Below, piece by piece: positions 18,812-27,820 of a stretch of DNA of 64,000 nucleotides; the stretch's first letter is position 1, and each line of letters opens with the position of its first letter. A program made the translations under genes and the position numbers. The stretch covers positions 1 to 64,000 of the forward strand of contig JAJFKN010000018.1 of the NCBI GenBank assembly GCA_021773195.1, given 5' to 3'. The stretch comes from Gammaproteobacteria bacterium (lineage in GTDB: Bacteria; Pseudomonadota; Gammaproteobacteria; JAKBBU01). The notes below the pieces were generated by a model. That model was not told the DNA's origin. It did no database searches and saw only the letters and a program-made list of their open reading frames with translations.

Positions 18812-20053
18812 ATGTTTGATGATATAGTGACCTTAAGCCGACATTTCCTAGAGATTAATCACAAAGCCTATGAGCGTTATTTCCTAGGTACTCATGCTTT
18901 GAAGCAACGCTGTATGGTAATTATTGGTAAACGCGGCATTGGTAAACGCGGCATTGGCAAAACGACGACTCTGATTCAATATCTCTTACAGCATGCCAAA
19001 GGTGATGCTCTGAATAAGAAAATCTTATATGTTCAAACAGATCACTTCTTAGTGGCGAATCATTCCCTTTATGAGATTGCAGAGATGTTTCAAGCCTTGG
19101 GGGGCGAAGTAATTGCTTTTGATGAAATTCATAAATACCCCGATTGGTCTAAAGAGCTAAAAAGCATTTACGATACCCTTCCTAATTTGAAAGTAATTGC
19201 ATCAGGTAGTTCAGCTTTAGAAATTCATAAAGGCAGTCATGATTTAAGTCGGCGTGCTATTGTTTACCGTATGCATGGATTATCATTGAGAGAATACTTG
19301 GGCCTAAAATATGATTTAATGTTGCCAACTTTTTCATTAAAAGAAATTATTGATGGGCATGAATCCATTGCCGATAACTTAATTAAACAGTTAAAAAAAA
19401 GAAAAATCCGGCAAGTATTTAATGATTATTTGAATGAAGGTTACTATCCTTATTTTCTTGAGATTGGTGATGTCAAAGCTTATTTGATCACCTTGGAACA
19501 GAACGTGCATGTGACTTTAGAGTCAGATTTGTTGGCTATCTATCCACAACTCACCGGTTCGACCATTAAGAAGATAAAACAATTGTTAACTTATGTGGCG
19601 GCATCGGTGCCTTTTGCCCCCGATTGGAAAAAAATAAAATCTATGATTGGAGTTAGTGATGATCGGACGTTAAAAACCTACTTTAAATATTTAGAAGGTG
19701 CTGAATTAATAAAAATAATGAGGGCATTTTCAGGAAATATGCAAAAGACTTTGAGTAAAGAAAAAATTTACTTAGATAATCCGAACCAAATCCAAGCATT
19801 GACCGTGGGAGAAAGTGAGAGCGGAACCTTGCGTGAAGTGTTTTTCATTAACATGTTACAGTTGAAGCATGAAGTAAGCATTCCCGCTCAGGGGAATTTT
19901 ATGGTGGATGGTCAATGGACCTTTGAGGTAGGGGGGCGCAATAAGAATAATAATCAGATTAAAGGCCTTAATCATGCTTACATTGCTTGTGATGGTATTG
20001 AGAGAGGCATAAAAAATAAAATACCTCTTTGGTTATTAGGCTTTTTGTATTAG
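18812..20053 (+). CDS. AAA ATPase with C-terminal DUF4143
   Basis: 413 residues. An AAA_14-type domain has a P-loop at 39-51 and a Walker B-like segment (VIAFDEIHKYPDW); the DUF4143 end has the EVGGRNKNNNQIKG motif, where the Glu and Lys resemble a nuclease-like core. Function of this widespread family is unknown; many copies are accessory and strain-variable. The P-loop is abnormal: GKRGI occurs twice in tandem before GKTT. Preceded by AAGGTGAG. Confidence 0.82.
   Translation: MFDDIVTLSRHFLEINHKAYERYFLGTHALKQRCMVIIGKRGIGKRGIGKTTTLIQYLLQHAKGDALNKKILYVQTDHFLVANHSLYEIAEMFQALGGEVIAFDEIHKYPDWSKELKSIYDTLPNLKVIASGSSALEIHKGSHDLSRRAIVYRMHGLSLREYLGLKYDLMLPTFSLKEIIDGHESIADNLIKQLKKRKIRQVFNDYLNEGYYPYFLEIGDVKAYLITLEQNVHVTLESDLLAIYPQLTGSTIKKIKQLLTYVAASVPFAPDWKKIKSMIGVSDDRTLKTYFKYLEGAELIKIMRAFSGNMQKTLSKEKIYLDNPNQIQALTVGESESGTLREVFFINMLQLKHEVSIPAQGNFMVDGQWTFEVGGRNKNNNQIKGLNHAYIACDGIERGIKNKIPLWLLGFLY
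18926..18955 (+). repeat. Tandem 15-bp duplication inside the P-loop
   Basis: GGTAAACGCGGCATT occurs twice without a gap (18926-18940 and 18941-18955) and encodes GKRGI twice. The frame is kept. One unit gives the normal GKRGIGKTT Walker A, so the second looks like a recent slippage duplication. Confidence 0.92.
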
Positions 20054-20250
20054 AGAGGAGGTGTTTGGTGCTCCAGAGGCGATGGGAAGTGCCCAGGAGT
20101 TTCGACCAACCTATCGGAATCTATGCGGATGCTGTTGTTCTCTATGGATTAAGCAAATTCAAGTGGATAATTTAGTAGCAAATTGATATGCTTTTGTTTG
20201 AATAATTTCATCCATAAATAATTTATTACACAATCAAAGGATAATAAAAA

Positions 20251-20568
20251 ATGCCTTATACTGCCGGTCAAAATTTAACCCGAGGTTCCACCTCCGCCAT
20301 GTTATCTGTTCTGGGCGATACGCCTGACGCTTCTGAGTCACCCGAACTTGGTTTTATTCCAGCCCTGTTGTTGGCGGGGACAGTCATAATAGGCGCTATG
20401 ATGTTGTTGATGTTTCTATGTGCGTTGGCATTGAATGTTAATCATAGGTTGCAAAAATGTGTATTGAGAGGCATGGAAGAGGGCGACGAAAAGACGCGCC
20501 TACTAGGGCAGTTAGAAGACCACGAAACAGAAAACTGTTGTGGCTTCGGTCTTGTTCCTAGCATTTGA
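20251..20568 (+). CDS. Small single-span membrane protein, unknown
   Basis: 105 residues, not recognised. A polar Ser/Thr-rich N-terminus (about 1-35) is followed by one long hydrophobic helix (about 36-62) and a charged C-terminal tail of about 40 residues containing EKTRLL, which matches the eukaryotic [DE]xxxL[LI] sorting pattern, though short motifs arise by chance. AAAGGA lies upstream of the ATG. It is followed after 39 nt by a protein of the same size and architecture (20608-20910). The preceding 197 nt contain no gene I can support. Confidence 0.6.
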   Translation: MPYTAGQNLTRGSTSAMLSVLGDTPDASESPELGFIPALLLAGTVIIGAMMLLMFLCALALNVNHRLQKCVLRGMEEGDEKTRLLGQLEDHETENCCGFGLVPSI

Positions 20569-20607
20569 TGCTAGACTCTGCGCTATAATAACGGAAGGAC
20601 AAGCATT

Positions 20608-20910
20608 ATGACTACTAATTCAACAGTATTAACCTTAGGCTTATTGCAGGGCTCCGAAGATGAAAACCAAAGCGAGCCGGAATTATTGGACGGGGCGCGA
20701 TTGGCTTTGTTAATTGTTTTTGCCCTATTGGTTTCTGTATGCATAATCACATGTTTGGTGATGTTTGTATGCCCCAATCTGTGGCATCAAATTAAGAAGG
20801 CCTCTAATCGTTGCCGAGCCAATGATTCCGTTGAATGTGATAATTTACAACGGTCCCTACTAAGAGAAGAAAATGAGTTAGGTTGTATCAACTTGCCCTG
20901 TTTATCTTAG
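20608..20910 (+). CDS. Small single-span membrane protein, unknown
   Basis: 100 residues, not recognised. Same plan as the gene before it: about 30 polar residues, one transmembrane helix (LALLIVFALLVSVCIITCLVMFV, about 32-54) and a tail with a LLREENE stretch. Sequence identity with the neighbour is too low to call paralogy by eye. A clear Shine-Dalgarno (GGAAGGA) precedes the ATG. The stop is followed directly by a perfect palindrome. Confidence 0.62.
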   Translation: MTTNSTVLTLGLLQGSEDENQSEPELLDGARLALLIVFALLVSVCIITCLVMFVCPNLWHQIKKASNRCRANDSVECDNLQRSLLREENELGCINLPCLS

Positions 20911-20932
20911 AGCCTGAATTTAAATTCAGGCT
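20911..20932. other. Perfect 22-bp palindrome after the small membrane genes
   Basis: AGCCTGAATTT and its exact reverse complement form a 22-bp palindrome beginning at the base after the stop codon. It could fold into a hairpin that ends the transcript, but no T-run follows, so it is not a standard intrinsic terminator. It may instead bind a protein or stabilise the 3' end. Confidence 0.6.
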
Positions 20933-20958
20933 GGTAATTCTCGCCCAATATCTTTACA

Positions 20959-21708
20959 ATGCCTCTCATGGCAAGAGAGATATTTAAATTAACCCTACAA
21001 TGGTCCAAAATGATTACCCCTAAGGTAATGCATTTGGCCTTTACTAAGGATGAAGGAGCACTGGATTTCATTCCTGGGCAATTCATTACCTTTCATATTC
21101 CCGACCCAGCCAGTGAAAAAATGCTGCGGCGCAGTTACAGCGTATCCACCATTCCTGGGCAAGAAGAGGGCATCGGCATTGCTGCTGCTTTTTATGAAGA
21201 GGGCGTAGCCACGGATTTATTGTTCCATTTGAAAACGGGCGACAATATGGATACTACGGGTCCCTTTGGGCGTTTGGTGTTGCGCGAAGAAGATACCTGC
21301 GAGCGTTATATTCTTGTGGCTACGGGTACAGGTGTTTCACCTTACCGTGCAATGTTGCCGCAAATCGCAGAAAAGATGGCGGTTAATCCTCAATTACAAG
21401 TGCATATTATCCTTGGTGTGCAAGGGCCTGAGCATTTACTTTATGGTGATGATTTTGCAGCTTTTGATGCTGCTCACGAACGCTTTCACTTCCATGCTTG
21501 CTACAGTCGCCAGCAACCAGAAACGCCCCGTGACTTTGAATATGAAGGTCATGTACAACAACAAATAGACGGGTTAAATCCCAACCCAGAAAAAGATATG
21601 GTGTATCTCTGCGGTAACCCCAACATGATCGACGATGCCTTTGCTTTATTACAAGAATACGGTTTCGATCATAAGAATGTAAGGCGAGAAAAATACGTCG
21701 CCGGTTAA
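20959..21708 (+). CDS. fpr: Ferredoxin/flavodoxin-NADP+ reductase
   Basis: 249 residues, FNR family. The FAD-binding RRSYSVS motif (R58, Y60, S61), an NADP-binding GTGVSPYRAM loop and the C-terminal YLCGNPNMID segment are in order. The end at residue 249 (REKYVAG) lacks the Trp-terminated tail of E. coli Fpr. It moves electrons between NADPH and ferredoxin or flavodoxin in the cytosol. The last 82 nt are present a second time downstream at 21852-21933 in a diverged form. Confidence 0.9.
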   Translation: MPLMAREIFKLTLQWSKMITPKVMHLAFTKDEGALDFIPGQFITFHIPDPASEKMLRRSYSVSTIPGQEEGIGIAAAFYEEGVATDLLFHLKTGDNMDTTGPFGRLVLREEDTCERYILVATGTGVSPYRAMLPQIAEKMAVNPQLQVHIILGVQGPEHLLYGDDFAAFDAAHERFHFHACYSRQQPETPRDFEYEGHVQQQIDGLNPNPEKDMVYLCGNPNMIDDAFALLQEYGFDHKNVRREKYVAG

Positions 21709-21735
21709 TTCGGCGTAGCCACGTCTTCTGACTGG

Positions 21736-21755
21736 ACCCCGGCCTTCGCCGGGGT
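21736..21755. repeat. REP-like palindrome, copy 1
   Basis: ACCCCGGC-CTTC-GCCGGGGT: 8-bp perfect arms with a CTTC loop, preceded by TGG and followed by TGACG. It matches the layout of the copy at 22328-22347, and so belongs to a dispersed palindrome family. The right arm leads straight into the tandem repeat 21751-21837. Confidence 0.85.
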
Positions 21756-21837
21756 GACGTTGGAGCTGCCGGGGTGACGTTGGAGCTGCCGGGGTGACGT
21801 TGGAGCTGCCGGGGTGACGTTGGAGCTGCCGGGGTGA
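21751..21837. repeat. 20-bp tandem repeat, four units plus a partial
   Basis: The unit GGGGTGACGTTGGAGCTGCC is repeated exactly four times (21751-21830) and then starts again for seven bases. It contains the right arm and TGACG flank of the REP-like palindrome, so it grew from that element. No coding frame here is credible, although the repeats leave long open frames on both strands. Confidence 0.95.
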
Positions 21838-21851
21838 TGGTGTCTTCGCTG

Positions 21852-21933
21852 GATCGACGATGCCTTTGCTTTATTACAAGCATGCGGGTTTGATCATAAG
21901 AATGTTCGCCGTGAGAAATACGTCGCCGGTTAA
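21852..21933 (+). pseudogene. Duplicated, diverged 3' tail of fpr
   Basis: These 82 nt match the end of fpr (21627-21708) and encode IDDAFALLQ, then ACGFDHKNVRREKYVAG and a stop, against EYGFDHKNVRREKYVAG in the intact gene. Eight codons differ, six of them synonymously (for example GTA/GTT, AGG/CGC, CGA/CGT, GAA/GAG), so the copy probably diverged while still coding. It has no start. Its stop overlaps the end of yhbY on the other strand. Confidence 0.85.
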
Positions 21934-22247
21934 GGCTTTTTCTTAGGACTTTTCTTAGGGCTTTTACTAGGCTTCTTATGTTTATCCGGATTCTTGCGAT
22001 AAACCGCAATGATGTGGCCGATTTCTTGAATTAAATCCGCGCCTTGTTTTTCACAAATAGTTTGCGCTATGACGTTGCGGTCTTCTTTATCCGCTCCCGC
22101 AATGCGAATTTTAATAAGTTCGTGATCATTCAAGGCTTGGTTAATCTCACTCTGAACATTATCCGTTAAACCCTGATTACCGAGCATGACTACGGGCTTG
22201 AGGCTGTGGGCTTGGCTACGTAATTTTCGTTTTTGTGAAGGTTCCAT
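21930..22247 (-). CDS. yhbY: CRM-domain ribosome-associated RNA-binding protein YhbY
   Basis: 105 residues. The CRM/YhbY signature is complete: RSQAHSLKPVVMLGNQGLTDNV with the GNQG loop, then ELIKIRIAG and the IGHIIAVYR end. YhbY binds pre-50S ribosomal particles. A Lys/Pro-rich tail (KKPSKSPKKSPKKKP) extends the family core. Divergent from rlmE, the usual partner in gammaproteobacteria. Confidence 0.92.
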   Translation of the reverse strand: MEPSQKRKLRSQAHSLKPVVMLGNQGLTDNVQSEINQALNDHELIKIRIAGADKEDRNVIAQTICEKQGADLIQEIGHIIAVYRKNPDKHKKPSKSPKKSPKKKP

Positions 22248-22327
22248 TATATACTAGTGCTCTTGTCATCATCGGGGCGTGAAGTATAGCAAATGCCGCG
22301 CTATACTGCAGCATTGTATTTGGATGG

Positions 22328-22347
22328 ATTCCCGCCTTCGCGGGAAT
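22328..22347. repeat. REP-like palindrome, copy 2
   Basis: ATTCCCGC-CTTC-GCGGGAAT with 8-bp perfect arms, preceded by TGG and followed by TGACG, as in copy 1. It lies 39 nt before the rlmE start, within its leader or promoter region. Confidence 0.88.
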
Positions 22348-22386
22348 GACGTCGGGGAATTCGCTGAAATAGCGCAGGGGGAACAT

Positions 22387-23004
22387 ATGCCTAGTAAATC
22401 ACACACTTGGTACCAGAAACATACCAGTGATCCCTATGTGAAACGGGCACAGAAAGAGGGATATCGTTCTCGCGCTGTGTATAAGCTCTTGGAGATACAG
22501 GAAAAAGACAGGCTAATTAAACCAGGTATGACTCTGGTGGACCTAGGCTCTGCACCGGGCGGTTGGTCTCAGGTGGCTGTAAAATTAGTGGGCAAAAAAG
22601 GCCGAGCTATCGCCTTAGACATCTTACCCATGGATCCCATTGAAGGCGTGGAATTTATTCAAGGGGATTTTCGTGAAGAAGCCATATTGGTTCAATTGTT
22701 GGCCACATTGCAGGAAACCCCCGTGGATATTATTATTTCTGATTTGGCCCCAAACATAAGCGGCATGGCTGTTGTGGACATTCCTCGCTCTATCTACCTG
22801 GCCGAGTTAGCATTGGAGTTGGCTCAGCAAGTGTTGAAGCCTAAGGGCACCTTGGTGATGAAAGTCTTCCAGGGCGAAGGTTTTGAAGGGCTATTAAAGT
22901 CACTGAGAACTCAATTCACTAAGGTGGTCAGCCGTAAACCAGCGGCCTCTAAGTCTAAATCCAAAGAGCTTTATCTCGTTTCCACGGGCTACAAAGGCTC
23001 CTAA
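22387..23004 (+). CDS. rlmE: 23S rRNA 2'-O-methyltransferase RlmE (FtsJ)
   Basis: 205 residues from the ATG at 22387, where MPSKSHTWYQKH matches the family start. A longer frame from 22279 would translate the REP-like element and is rejected. The SAM motif VDLGSAPGGWSQ (about 51-62) and the LVMKVFQGEG segment with its catalytic Lys are present. It methylates U2552 of 23S rRNA. Upstream of ftsH, the conserved arrangement. Confidence 0.95.
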   Translation: MPSKSHTWYQKHTSDPYVKRAQKEGYRSRAVYKLLEIQEKDRLIKPGMTLVDLGSAPGGWSQVAVKLVGKKGRAIALDILPMDPIEGVEFIQGDFREEAILVQLLATLQETPVDIIISDLAPNISGMAVVDIPRSIYLAELALELAQQVLKPKGTLVMKVFQGEGFEGLLKSLRTQFTKVVSRKPAASKSKSKELYLVSTGYKGS

Positions 23005-23086
23005 ATGGGTTATATTATGCTATTCTCCAGAGAGTTAACCATTTCCTGGGCTGTAGAGAATACTGCCAGGATCGTGTAATTTAGTG

Positions 23087-23092
23087 TATAAT
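23087..23092 (+). promoter_or_regulatory. Possible -10 element of ftsH
   Basis: A perfect TATAAT stands 33 nt before the ftsH TTG. No good -35 is seen at 16-18 nt, so the promoter may be weak or use another sigma factor. FtsH is commonly heat-inducible; no convincing heat-shock promoter was identified here. Confidence 0.35.
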
Positions 23093-23124
23093 CTAAAGCA
23101 TCTATATAGTATGGGGTCATTGTT

Positions 23125-25062
23125 TTGAACGATATGCTCAAAAATCTTTTATTGTGGCTAGTTATTGCACTAGTGCTCATTTTCGTTTTCAGTAATTTTG
23201 GTCCTCATACCAGTGCCAGCAATCAACTGAGCTATAGCCAATTCTTACAGCAAGTGAATCAGGGTGCCGTCAGTTCCGTCAGCATCAACGATAATCAAAT
23301 CAAAGGGATGACACAAAACAATAAACCTTTTGTGACTTATCTTCCCATGCAAGACCCTTTCTTGTTGAATGAACTGTTGAAAAATAATGTCAATATAAAC
23401 GGCAAGCCCCCACAACAAGAAAGCGTGCTTATGCATATTTTCATTTCTTGGTTCCCCATGTTGTTACTGATTGCTGTATGGATTTTCTTCATGCGGCAAA
23501 TGCAGGGCGGCGGCGGTGGCCGTGGCGCCATGTCCTTTGGGCGATCGAAGGCGCGTCTTTTAGGTGAAGATCAAGTAAAGGTAACCTTTGGTGATGTGGC
23601 CGGCGTGGAAGAAGCCAAAGAAGAAGTGAAAGAGTTAGTGGAATTTTTGCGAGAGCCGGGCAAGTTTCAAAACCTAGGCGGTAAAATTCCGCGAGGTGTT
23701 TTGTTGGTGGGGCCTCCTGGTACGGGTAAAACCTTATTAGCTCGTGCCGTTGCCGGTGAAGCTAAAGTACCTTTCTTTACTATTTCTGGTTCTGATTTTG
23801 TGGAAATGTTTGTGGGTGTGGGTGCATCACGTGTGCGTGATATGTTTGAGCAAGCAAAAAAACAAGCGCCGTGTATTATCTTCATCGATGAATTAGATGC
23901 CGTAGGTCGCCATCGTGGTGCGGGTCTTGGCGGCGGTCACGATGAACGGGAACAGACCCTGAATCAAATGTTAGTGGAAATGGATGGCTTTGAAGGCAAC
24001 GAAGGCGTTATTGTTATTGCTGCTACTAACCGTCCCGATGTATTAGATCCTGCTTTATTGCGTCCGGGCCGTTTTGATCGCCAAGTGGTTGTGGGTTTAC
24101 CCGACGTGCGTGGGCGCGAACAAATTCTTAAAGTACATTTACGTAAAGTGCCCATGGACGAAGACGTCAATGCCCATCTTATTGCACGAGGCACGCCAGG
24201 TTTTTCTGGTGCTGATCTCATGAACTTAGTCAATGAAGCAGCATTGTTTGCCGCACGGGCCAATAAGCGTACTGTAAGTATGGAAGAATTGGATAAAGCC
24301 AAAGATAAAATCATGATGGGTGTGGAACGTCACTCCATGGTCATGGGTGATGAAGAGAAAAAATTAACAGCTTATCATGAAGCGGGCCATGCCATTGTCG
24401 GGCTTTCAGTGCCGGAACACGATCCCGTTTATAAAGTAACGATTATTCCTCGGGGACGGGCTTTGGGCGTCACGATGTTTTTGCCGGAAGAAGACAGATA
24501 CAGTATCACGAAGCGTAAATTAGAAAGCCAATTGTCCGCTTTATTTGGTGGACGTATTGCAGAGGAATTAATTTTTGGTAGTGACAGTGTGACTACGGGT
24601 GCTTCCAATGATATACAACGAGCTACAGAAATCGCTCGCAGCATGGTAACCAAATGGGGCTTATCTGAACGTTTAGGGCCTTTGACCTTTGGTGAAGATG
24701 ACGGAGAAGTTTTCTTAGGACATTCCGTGACGAAGCATAAAGAAATTTCTGATGATACGGCCCATATGATCGATGAAGAAGTCCGTAGTATTATCGATCG
24801 TAATTACCAGCGAGCTGAAACAATTTTGCGTGATAACTTAGATAAGTTACATACCATGGCGGAATATTTAATTAAATATGAAACCATCGATGACAAACAG
24901 TTGGATGTTATCATGAAGGGTGGCAAACCTGTTGTGCCTGATGATATCGAAGACAATGAACCACCCACATCCGGTAAAGTAGAAGTGAGTGATGATAAAG
25001 ATACGAAACCTCATGAATCCCGCAGCCACGGGAACTCAGAGGACCCTGCTACGGATCATTAA
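23125..25062 (+). CDS. ftsH: ATP-dependent zinc metalloprotease FtsH
   Basis: 645 residues. Transmembrane helices at about 6-23 and 101-123 flank a periplasmic domain; then come the Walker A GPPGTGKT (196-203), Walker [12 protein letters not shown], the SRH region and the zinc site HEAGH (418-422). It degrades short-lived and misassembled membrane proteins. The TTG at 23125 fits the family N-terminus (NLLLWLVIA); an ATG three codons later is the alternative. The C-terminal 40 residues are hydrophilic and lineage-specific. Confidence 0.97.
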   Translation: MNDMLKNLLLWLVIALVLIFVFSNFGPHTSASNQLSYSQFLQQVNQGAVSSVSINDNQIKGMTQNNKPFVTYLPMQDPFLLNELLKNNVNINGKPPQQESVLMHIFISWFPMLLLIAVWIFFMRQMQGGGGGRGAMSFGRSKARLLGEDQVKVTFGDVAGVEEAKEEVKELVEFLREPGKFQNLGGKIPRGVLLVGPPGTGKTLLARAVAGEAKVPFFTISGSDFVEMFVGVGASRVRDMFEQAKKQAPCIIFIDELDAVGRHRGAGLGGGHDEREQTLNQMLVEMDGFEGNEGVIVIAATNRPDVLDPALLRPGRFDRQVVVGLPDVRGREQILKVHLRKVPMDEDVNAHLIARGTPGFSGADLMNLVNEAALFAARANKRTVSMEELDKAKDKIMMGVERHSMVMGDEEKKLTAYHEAGHAIVGLSVPEHDPVYKVTIIPRGRALGVTMFLPEEDRYSITKRKLESQLSALFGGRIAEELIFGSDSVTTGASNDIQRATEIARSMVTKWGLSERLGPLTFGEDDGEVFLGHSVTKHKEISDDTAHMIDEEVRSIIDRNYQRAETILRDNLDKLHTMAEYLIKYETIDDKQLDVIMKGGKPVVPDDIEDNEPPTSGKVEVSDDKDTKPHESRSHGNSEDPATDH

Positions 25063-25073
25063 TACTAATACCC

Positions 25074-25099
25074 ATGGCGTTACTACAATGTGACGCCAT
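25074..25099. other. Hairpin between ftsH and folP
   Basis: ATGGCGT (25074-25080) and ACGCCAT (25093-25099) can pair around a 12-nt loop, shortly after the ftsH stop. No T-run follows. It may stabilise the ftsH transcript end or weaken read-through into folP. Confidence 0.4.
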
Positions 25100-25162
25100 A
25101 AGGTCAGCTAAGTTCCCTTTGTGTATCGAACCATAAAAGCTCATCAAAAATAGGATTTGAAA

Positions 25163-26038
25163 ATGGGTGCTCCAAATCTATCAATGTCTCATCCCCAAAA
25201 AATCCATTGCCGCTCAAAAGTCTTAGATTTAAGTCAACCGCAAATTATGGGGATCATTAATTTGTCCCCAGAATCTTTTTGCGCTGAAGGTCTATGCAAT
25301 AGCGTCGATGAAGCCCTGCAATATTGTGACAGAGCCATTCAGCAAGGGGCAGCAATCATGGATATTGGTGCCGAACCCACGAATCCCAGGACACGAGCTA
25401 AAGTCACAGTGCAAGAGCAAATAGATGTCTTAGTGCCCGTGGTGGAGGCGTTAAGCGATGCTTTCCCCATTCCTTTTTCCGTTGACACCAGTAAGCCTGA
25501 TGTCATGAGCGCGGCGTTAGATGTTGGTGCATGCATGATTAATGATGTGAGAGGATTGCGTGAGCCCGGGGCTTTAGAAGTGGCGGCAAGGGCAGGCGTA
25601 CCCATTTGTATTATGCATATGAAGCACCCTTTTGGGCGTCAGAATGAGCTAGAGAGTGACACTAACGAAGATATCATTATGCAGTTAAAGAGATTCTTTG
25701 CCGAGCGTATAGAGGATGCTGTGAAAGCTGGCATTAAGCAGCAAAACATCCTTTTGGACCCTGGCATTGGTTATGGCAATTTTGGTAAAGATGTCCAGGA
25801 GAATAGCCGCTTAGTGAATGAATTAGATAGCTTCTTAGACTTAGGCCGCCCATTAGTGGTGGGGTTATCGCGTAAATTTGGTGGGAAATTGCTGGGCTTA
25901 CCCGTGGAAAAACGTCTTGCATCCAGCTTAGCAGCCACTATAATCGCAGTAGAACGAGGTGCGCGTCTTATTCGTACCCATGATATTAAGCCCACCTTCG
26001 AAGCTATTCGGGTGGCACAGTCCATTCTAGGAGAATAA
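25163..26038 (+). CDS. folP: Dihydropteroate synthase
   Basis: 291 residues from the ATG at 25163 (TAGGAT upstream); a TTG at 25157 is also possible. [12 protein letters not shown], the [10 protein letters not shown] loop (usually GGESTRPG), MINDVRGL, and the [13 protein letters not shown] segment are the dihydropteroate synthase signatures. It joins p-aminobenzoate to the pterin diphosphate in folate synthesis. [10 protein letters not shown] differs from the common DxGxESTRP and may affect sulfonamide binding; this is speculation. It is two nucleotides upstream of glmM. Confidence 0.93.
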   Translation: MGAPNLSMSHPQKIHCRSKVLDLSQPQIMGIINLSPESFCAEGLCNSVDEALQYCDRAIQQGAAIMDIGAEPTNPRTRAKVTVQEQIDVLVPVVEALSDAFPIPFSVDTSKPDVMSAALDVGACMINDVRGLREPGALEVAARAGVPICIMHMKHPFGRQNELESDTNEDIIMQLKRFFAERIEDAVKAGIKQQNILLDPGIGYGNFGKDVQENSRLVNELDSFLDLGRPLVVGLSRKFGGKLLGLPVEKRLASSLAATIIAVERGARLIRTHDIKPTFEAIRVAQSILGE

Positions 26039-26040
26039 TT

Positions 26041-27384
26041 TTGGCGAAAGAACGGAAATATTTTGGCACCGATGGTATTCGTGGCCGAGTAGGCGAAGGC
26101 GCTATTACCCCTGAATTCATGCTCAAATTAGGTTGGGCCGCAGGTAAGGTACTGGGGCGCCAGGGTAAATGCAAAGTTATTATCGGTAAAGATACCCGTA
26201 CATCAGGATATATGCTGGAATCGGCTTTAGAATCGGGTTTTGCCTCTGCAGGGGTAGACATTCGTTTGACGGGGCCTTTCCCCACACCTGCCGTTGCTCA
26301 CATTACGCGAGCTTTTCGTGCCCAAGCGGGTGTAGTCATCAGTGCTTCCCACAATTTACACTACGACAATGGGATTAAGTTTTTTTCCAGTGAGGGTTAT
26401 AAATTATCCGATGAATTAGAGCTCGCCATCGAAGAAAAAATGCAAAAGCCCATGACTGTAGTGCCGCCCGACCAAGTAGGCAAAGTATCCTTTGTCAAAG
26501 ATGCCCCTGGCCGTTACATTGAATTTTGTAAGGGTACCTTCCCTATGACGGAAACCCTGTCGGGATTGAATGTCGTCTTGGATTGTGCCAATGGCGCGAC
26601 ATATAATATAGCACCCTATGTGTTTGATGAGTTGGGCGCACGTGTAACGACCATAAGTAATCAGCCTGATGGAGTAAACATTAATTTTAATTGTGGAGCG
26701 GTACATCCCAATGCATTAAGCGAGCGCGTGTTACAAGAACACGCCGATGTGGGTATTGCCTTCGACGGTGATGGCGATCGTGTGGTGATGGTAGATCACA
26801 AAGGTGAAATCGTCGATGGCGATGAATTGCTTTTCATTATTGCCCAAGACCGCCTGCAGCGAGGCATACTCGATGGTGGCGTTGTAGGTACCCAGATGAG
26901 TAACTTGGGGATGGAGTTAGCCTTAAATGAATTGAATATTCCCTTCACTCGCAGCCAAGTGGGGGACCGCTATGTGTTAGCAGAAATGCAAGCACGGGAT
27001 TGGCTCTTGGGGGGTGAAAATTCCGGTCATATCATTTGCGGTGACATGACCACAACGGGTGATGCCATCATTTCAGCGTTGCAAGTATTGACAGTGATAT
27101 CGGAAACAGGCCGCAGTTTGCATGAATTAAAACAAGCTATGAGTAAATTACCCCAAGTGATGATTAACGTCAAAGCCCGCGCTAAATTAAATTTACAAGA
27201 TAGTGCTATACAAGATGCCATCACAACGGCTGAGCGTACCCTTGGCCCCCGCGGCCGCGTGCTAATTCGCCCTTCAGGTACGGAACCCGTGATTCGCATC
27301 ATGGCCGAAGGCGAAGACAAAGGCATCGTAGAAACTGTTGTAAAAGAACTCTCGCACAAGTTAGAGAAAATGTTGCGAGCATAG
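26041..27384 (+). CDS. glmM: Phosphoglucosamine mutase
   Basis: 447 residues. The active-site serine lies in VVISASHN (S103) and the metal loop DGDGDR and the C-terminal phosphate-binding [10 protein letters not shown] are intact. It converts glucosamine-6-P to glucosamine-1-P for UDP-GlcNAc, peptidoglycan and lipopolysaccharide. TTG start at 26041, preceded by GGAGAA and coupled to folP. tpiA would normally follow; here a 3.7-kb insert intervenes. Confidence 0.97.
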   Translation: MAKERKYFGTDGIRGRVGEGAITPEFMLKLGWAAGKVLGRQGKCKVIIGKDTRTSGYMLESALESGFASAGVDIRLTGPFPTPAVAHITRAFRAQAGVVISASHNLHYDNGIKFFSSEGYKLSDELELAIEEKMQKPMTVVPPDQVGKVSFVKDAPGRYIEFCKGTFPMTETLSGLNVVLDCANGATYNIAPYVFDELGARVTTISNQPDGVNINFNCGAVHPNALSERVLQEHADVGIAFDGDGDRVVMVDHKGEIVDGDELLFIIAQDRLQRGILDGGVVGTQMSNLGMELALNELNIPFTRSQVGDRYVLAEMQARDWLLGGENSGHIICGDMTTTGDAIISALQVLTVISETGRSLHELKQAMSKLPQVMINVKARAKLNLQDSAIQDAITTAERTLGPRGRVLIRPSGTEPVIRIMAEGEDKGIVETVVKELSHKLEKMLRA

Positions 27385-27595
27385 TGTTTTATTGTTCATG
27401 TAAAGGTTGTGATATTTCATTTAAACCATCTTTCCCACGGGTTTCACTCAGTTTGTCACAGCTTATGGATTCGTTCTCATGGGGTAACAATCTCTGTGGT
27501 TGATGTTTTAAGCTCAATTGCAGATGCCATCCTGACCCAAGACCCCATAGATCGAGTCTGGTATACACATGCAAATAAAAGATGGCTGAGGCCAA

Positions 27596-27820
27596 TCAGG
27601 GACGGGGTTTTTGGGTATGGCCGAGATAGATGCGTGTTACGGTGGCAAGGTTAGCTCTTAACTCTTGGGCAATTCTAGTCAGGTCATAATCATCAAGAGT
27701 TAGTACTTCTTCTAACATAATTTGATATTGGTTTATTTGATGCGGTACTATTTCTCTGGAGTAACTTAAGTGAATGGCTGCCAGATAAGAAGAAAGCAAT
27801 TTTAAGAAAGCTTTCTTCAT
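27596..27820 (-). pseudogene. Fragment with a helix-turn-helix-like sequence
   Basis: Up to 74 residues; a shorter start is at 27719. The segment DLTRIAQELRANLATVTRIYLG reads like the recognition helices of a TrpR- or transposase-type HTH. After the stop the minus strand keeps short open stretches in another frame down to about 27400 (a KTSTTEIVTP-like string). This suggests a longer gene broken by frameshifts. Its upstream half overlaps the methyltransferase fragment, so only the part below 27719 is likely genuine. The rest of 27385-27595 holds nothing I can name. Confidence 0.35.

Noticed and set aside
20054..20250. Possible gene remnant upstream of the small membrane proteins
   Set aside because: Short open stretches exist in several frames but no recognisable domain or start.
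21407..22009. 200-codon minus-strand open frame across fpr and the repeat array
   Set aside because: It is kept open by the 20-bp repeats and by the shadow of fpr; it has no family match and overlaps yhbY and fpr.
22279..22386. Longer RlmE N-terminus
   Set aside because: The extra residues translate the REP-like palindrome; the family starts at MPSKSHTWYQKH.
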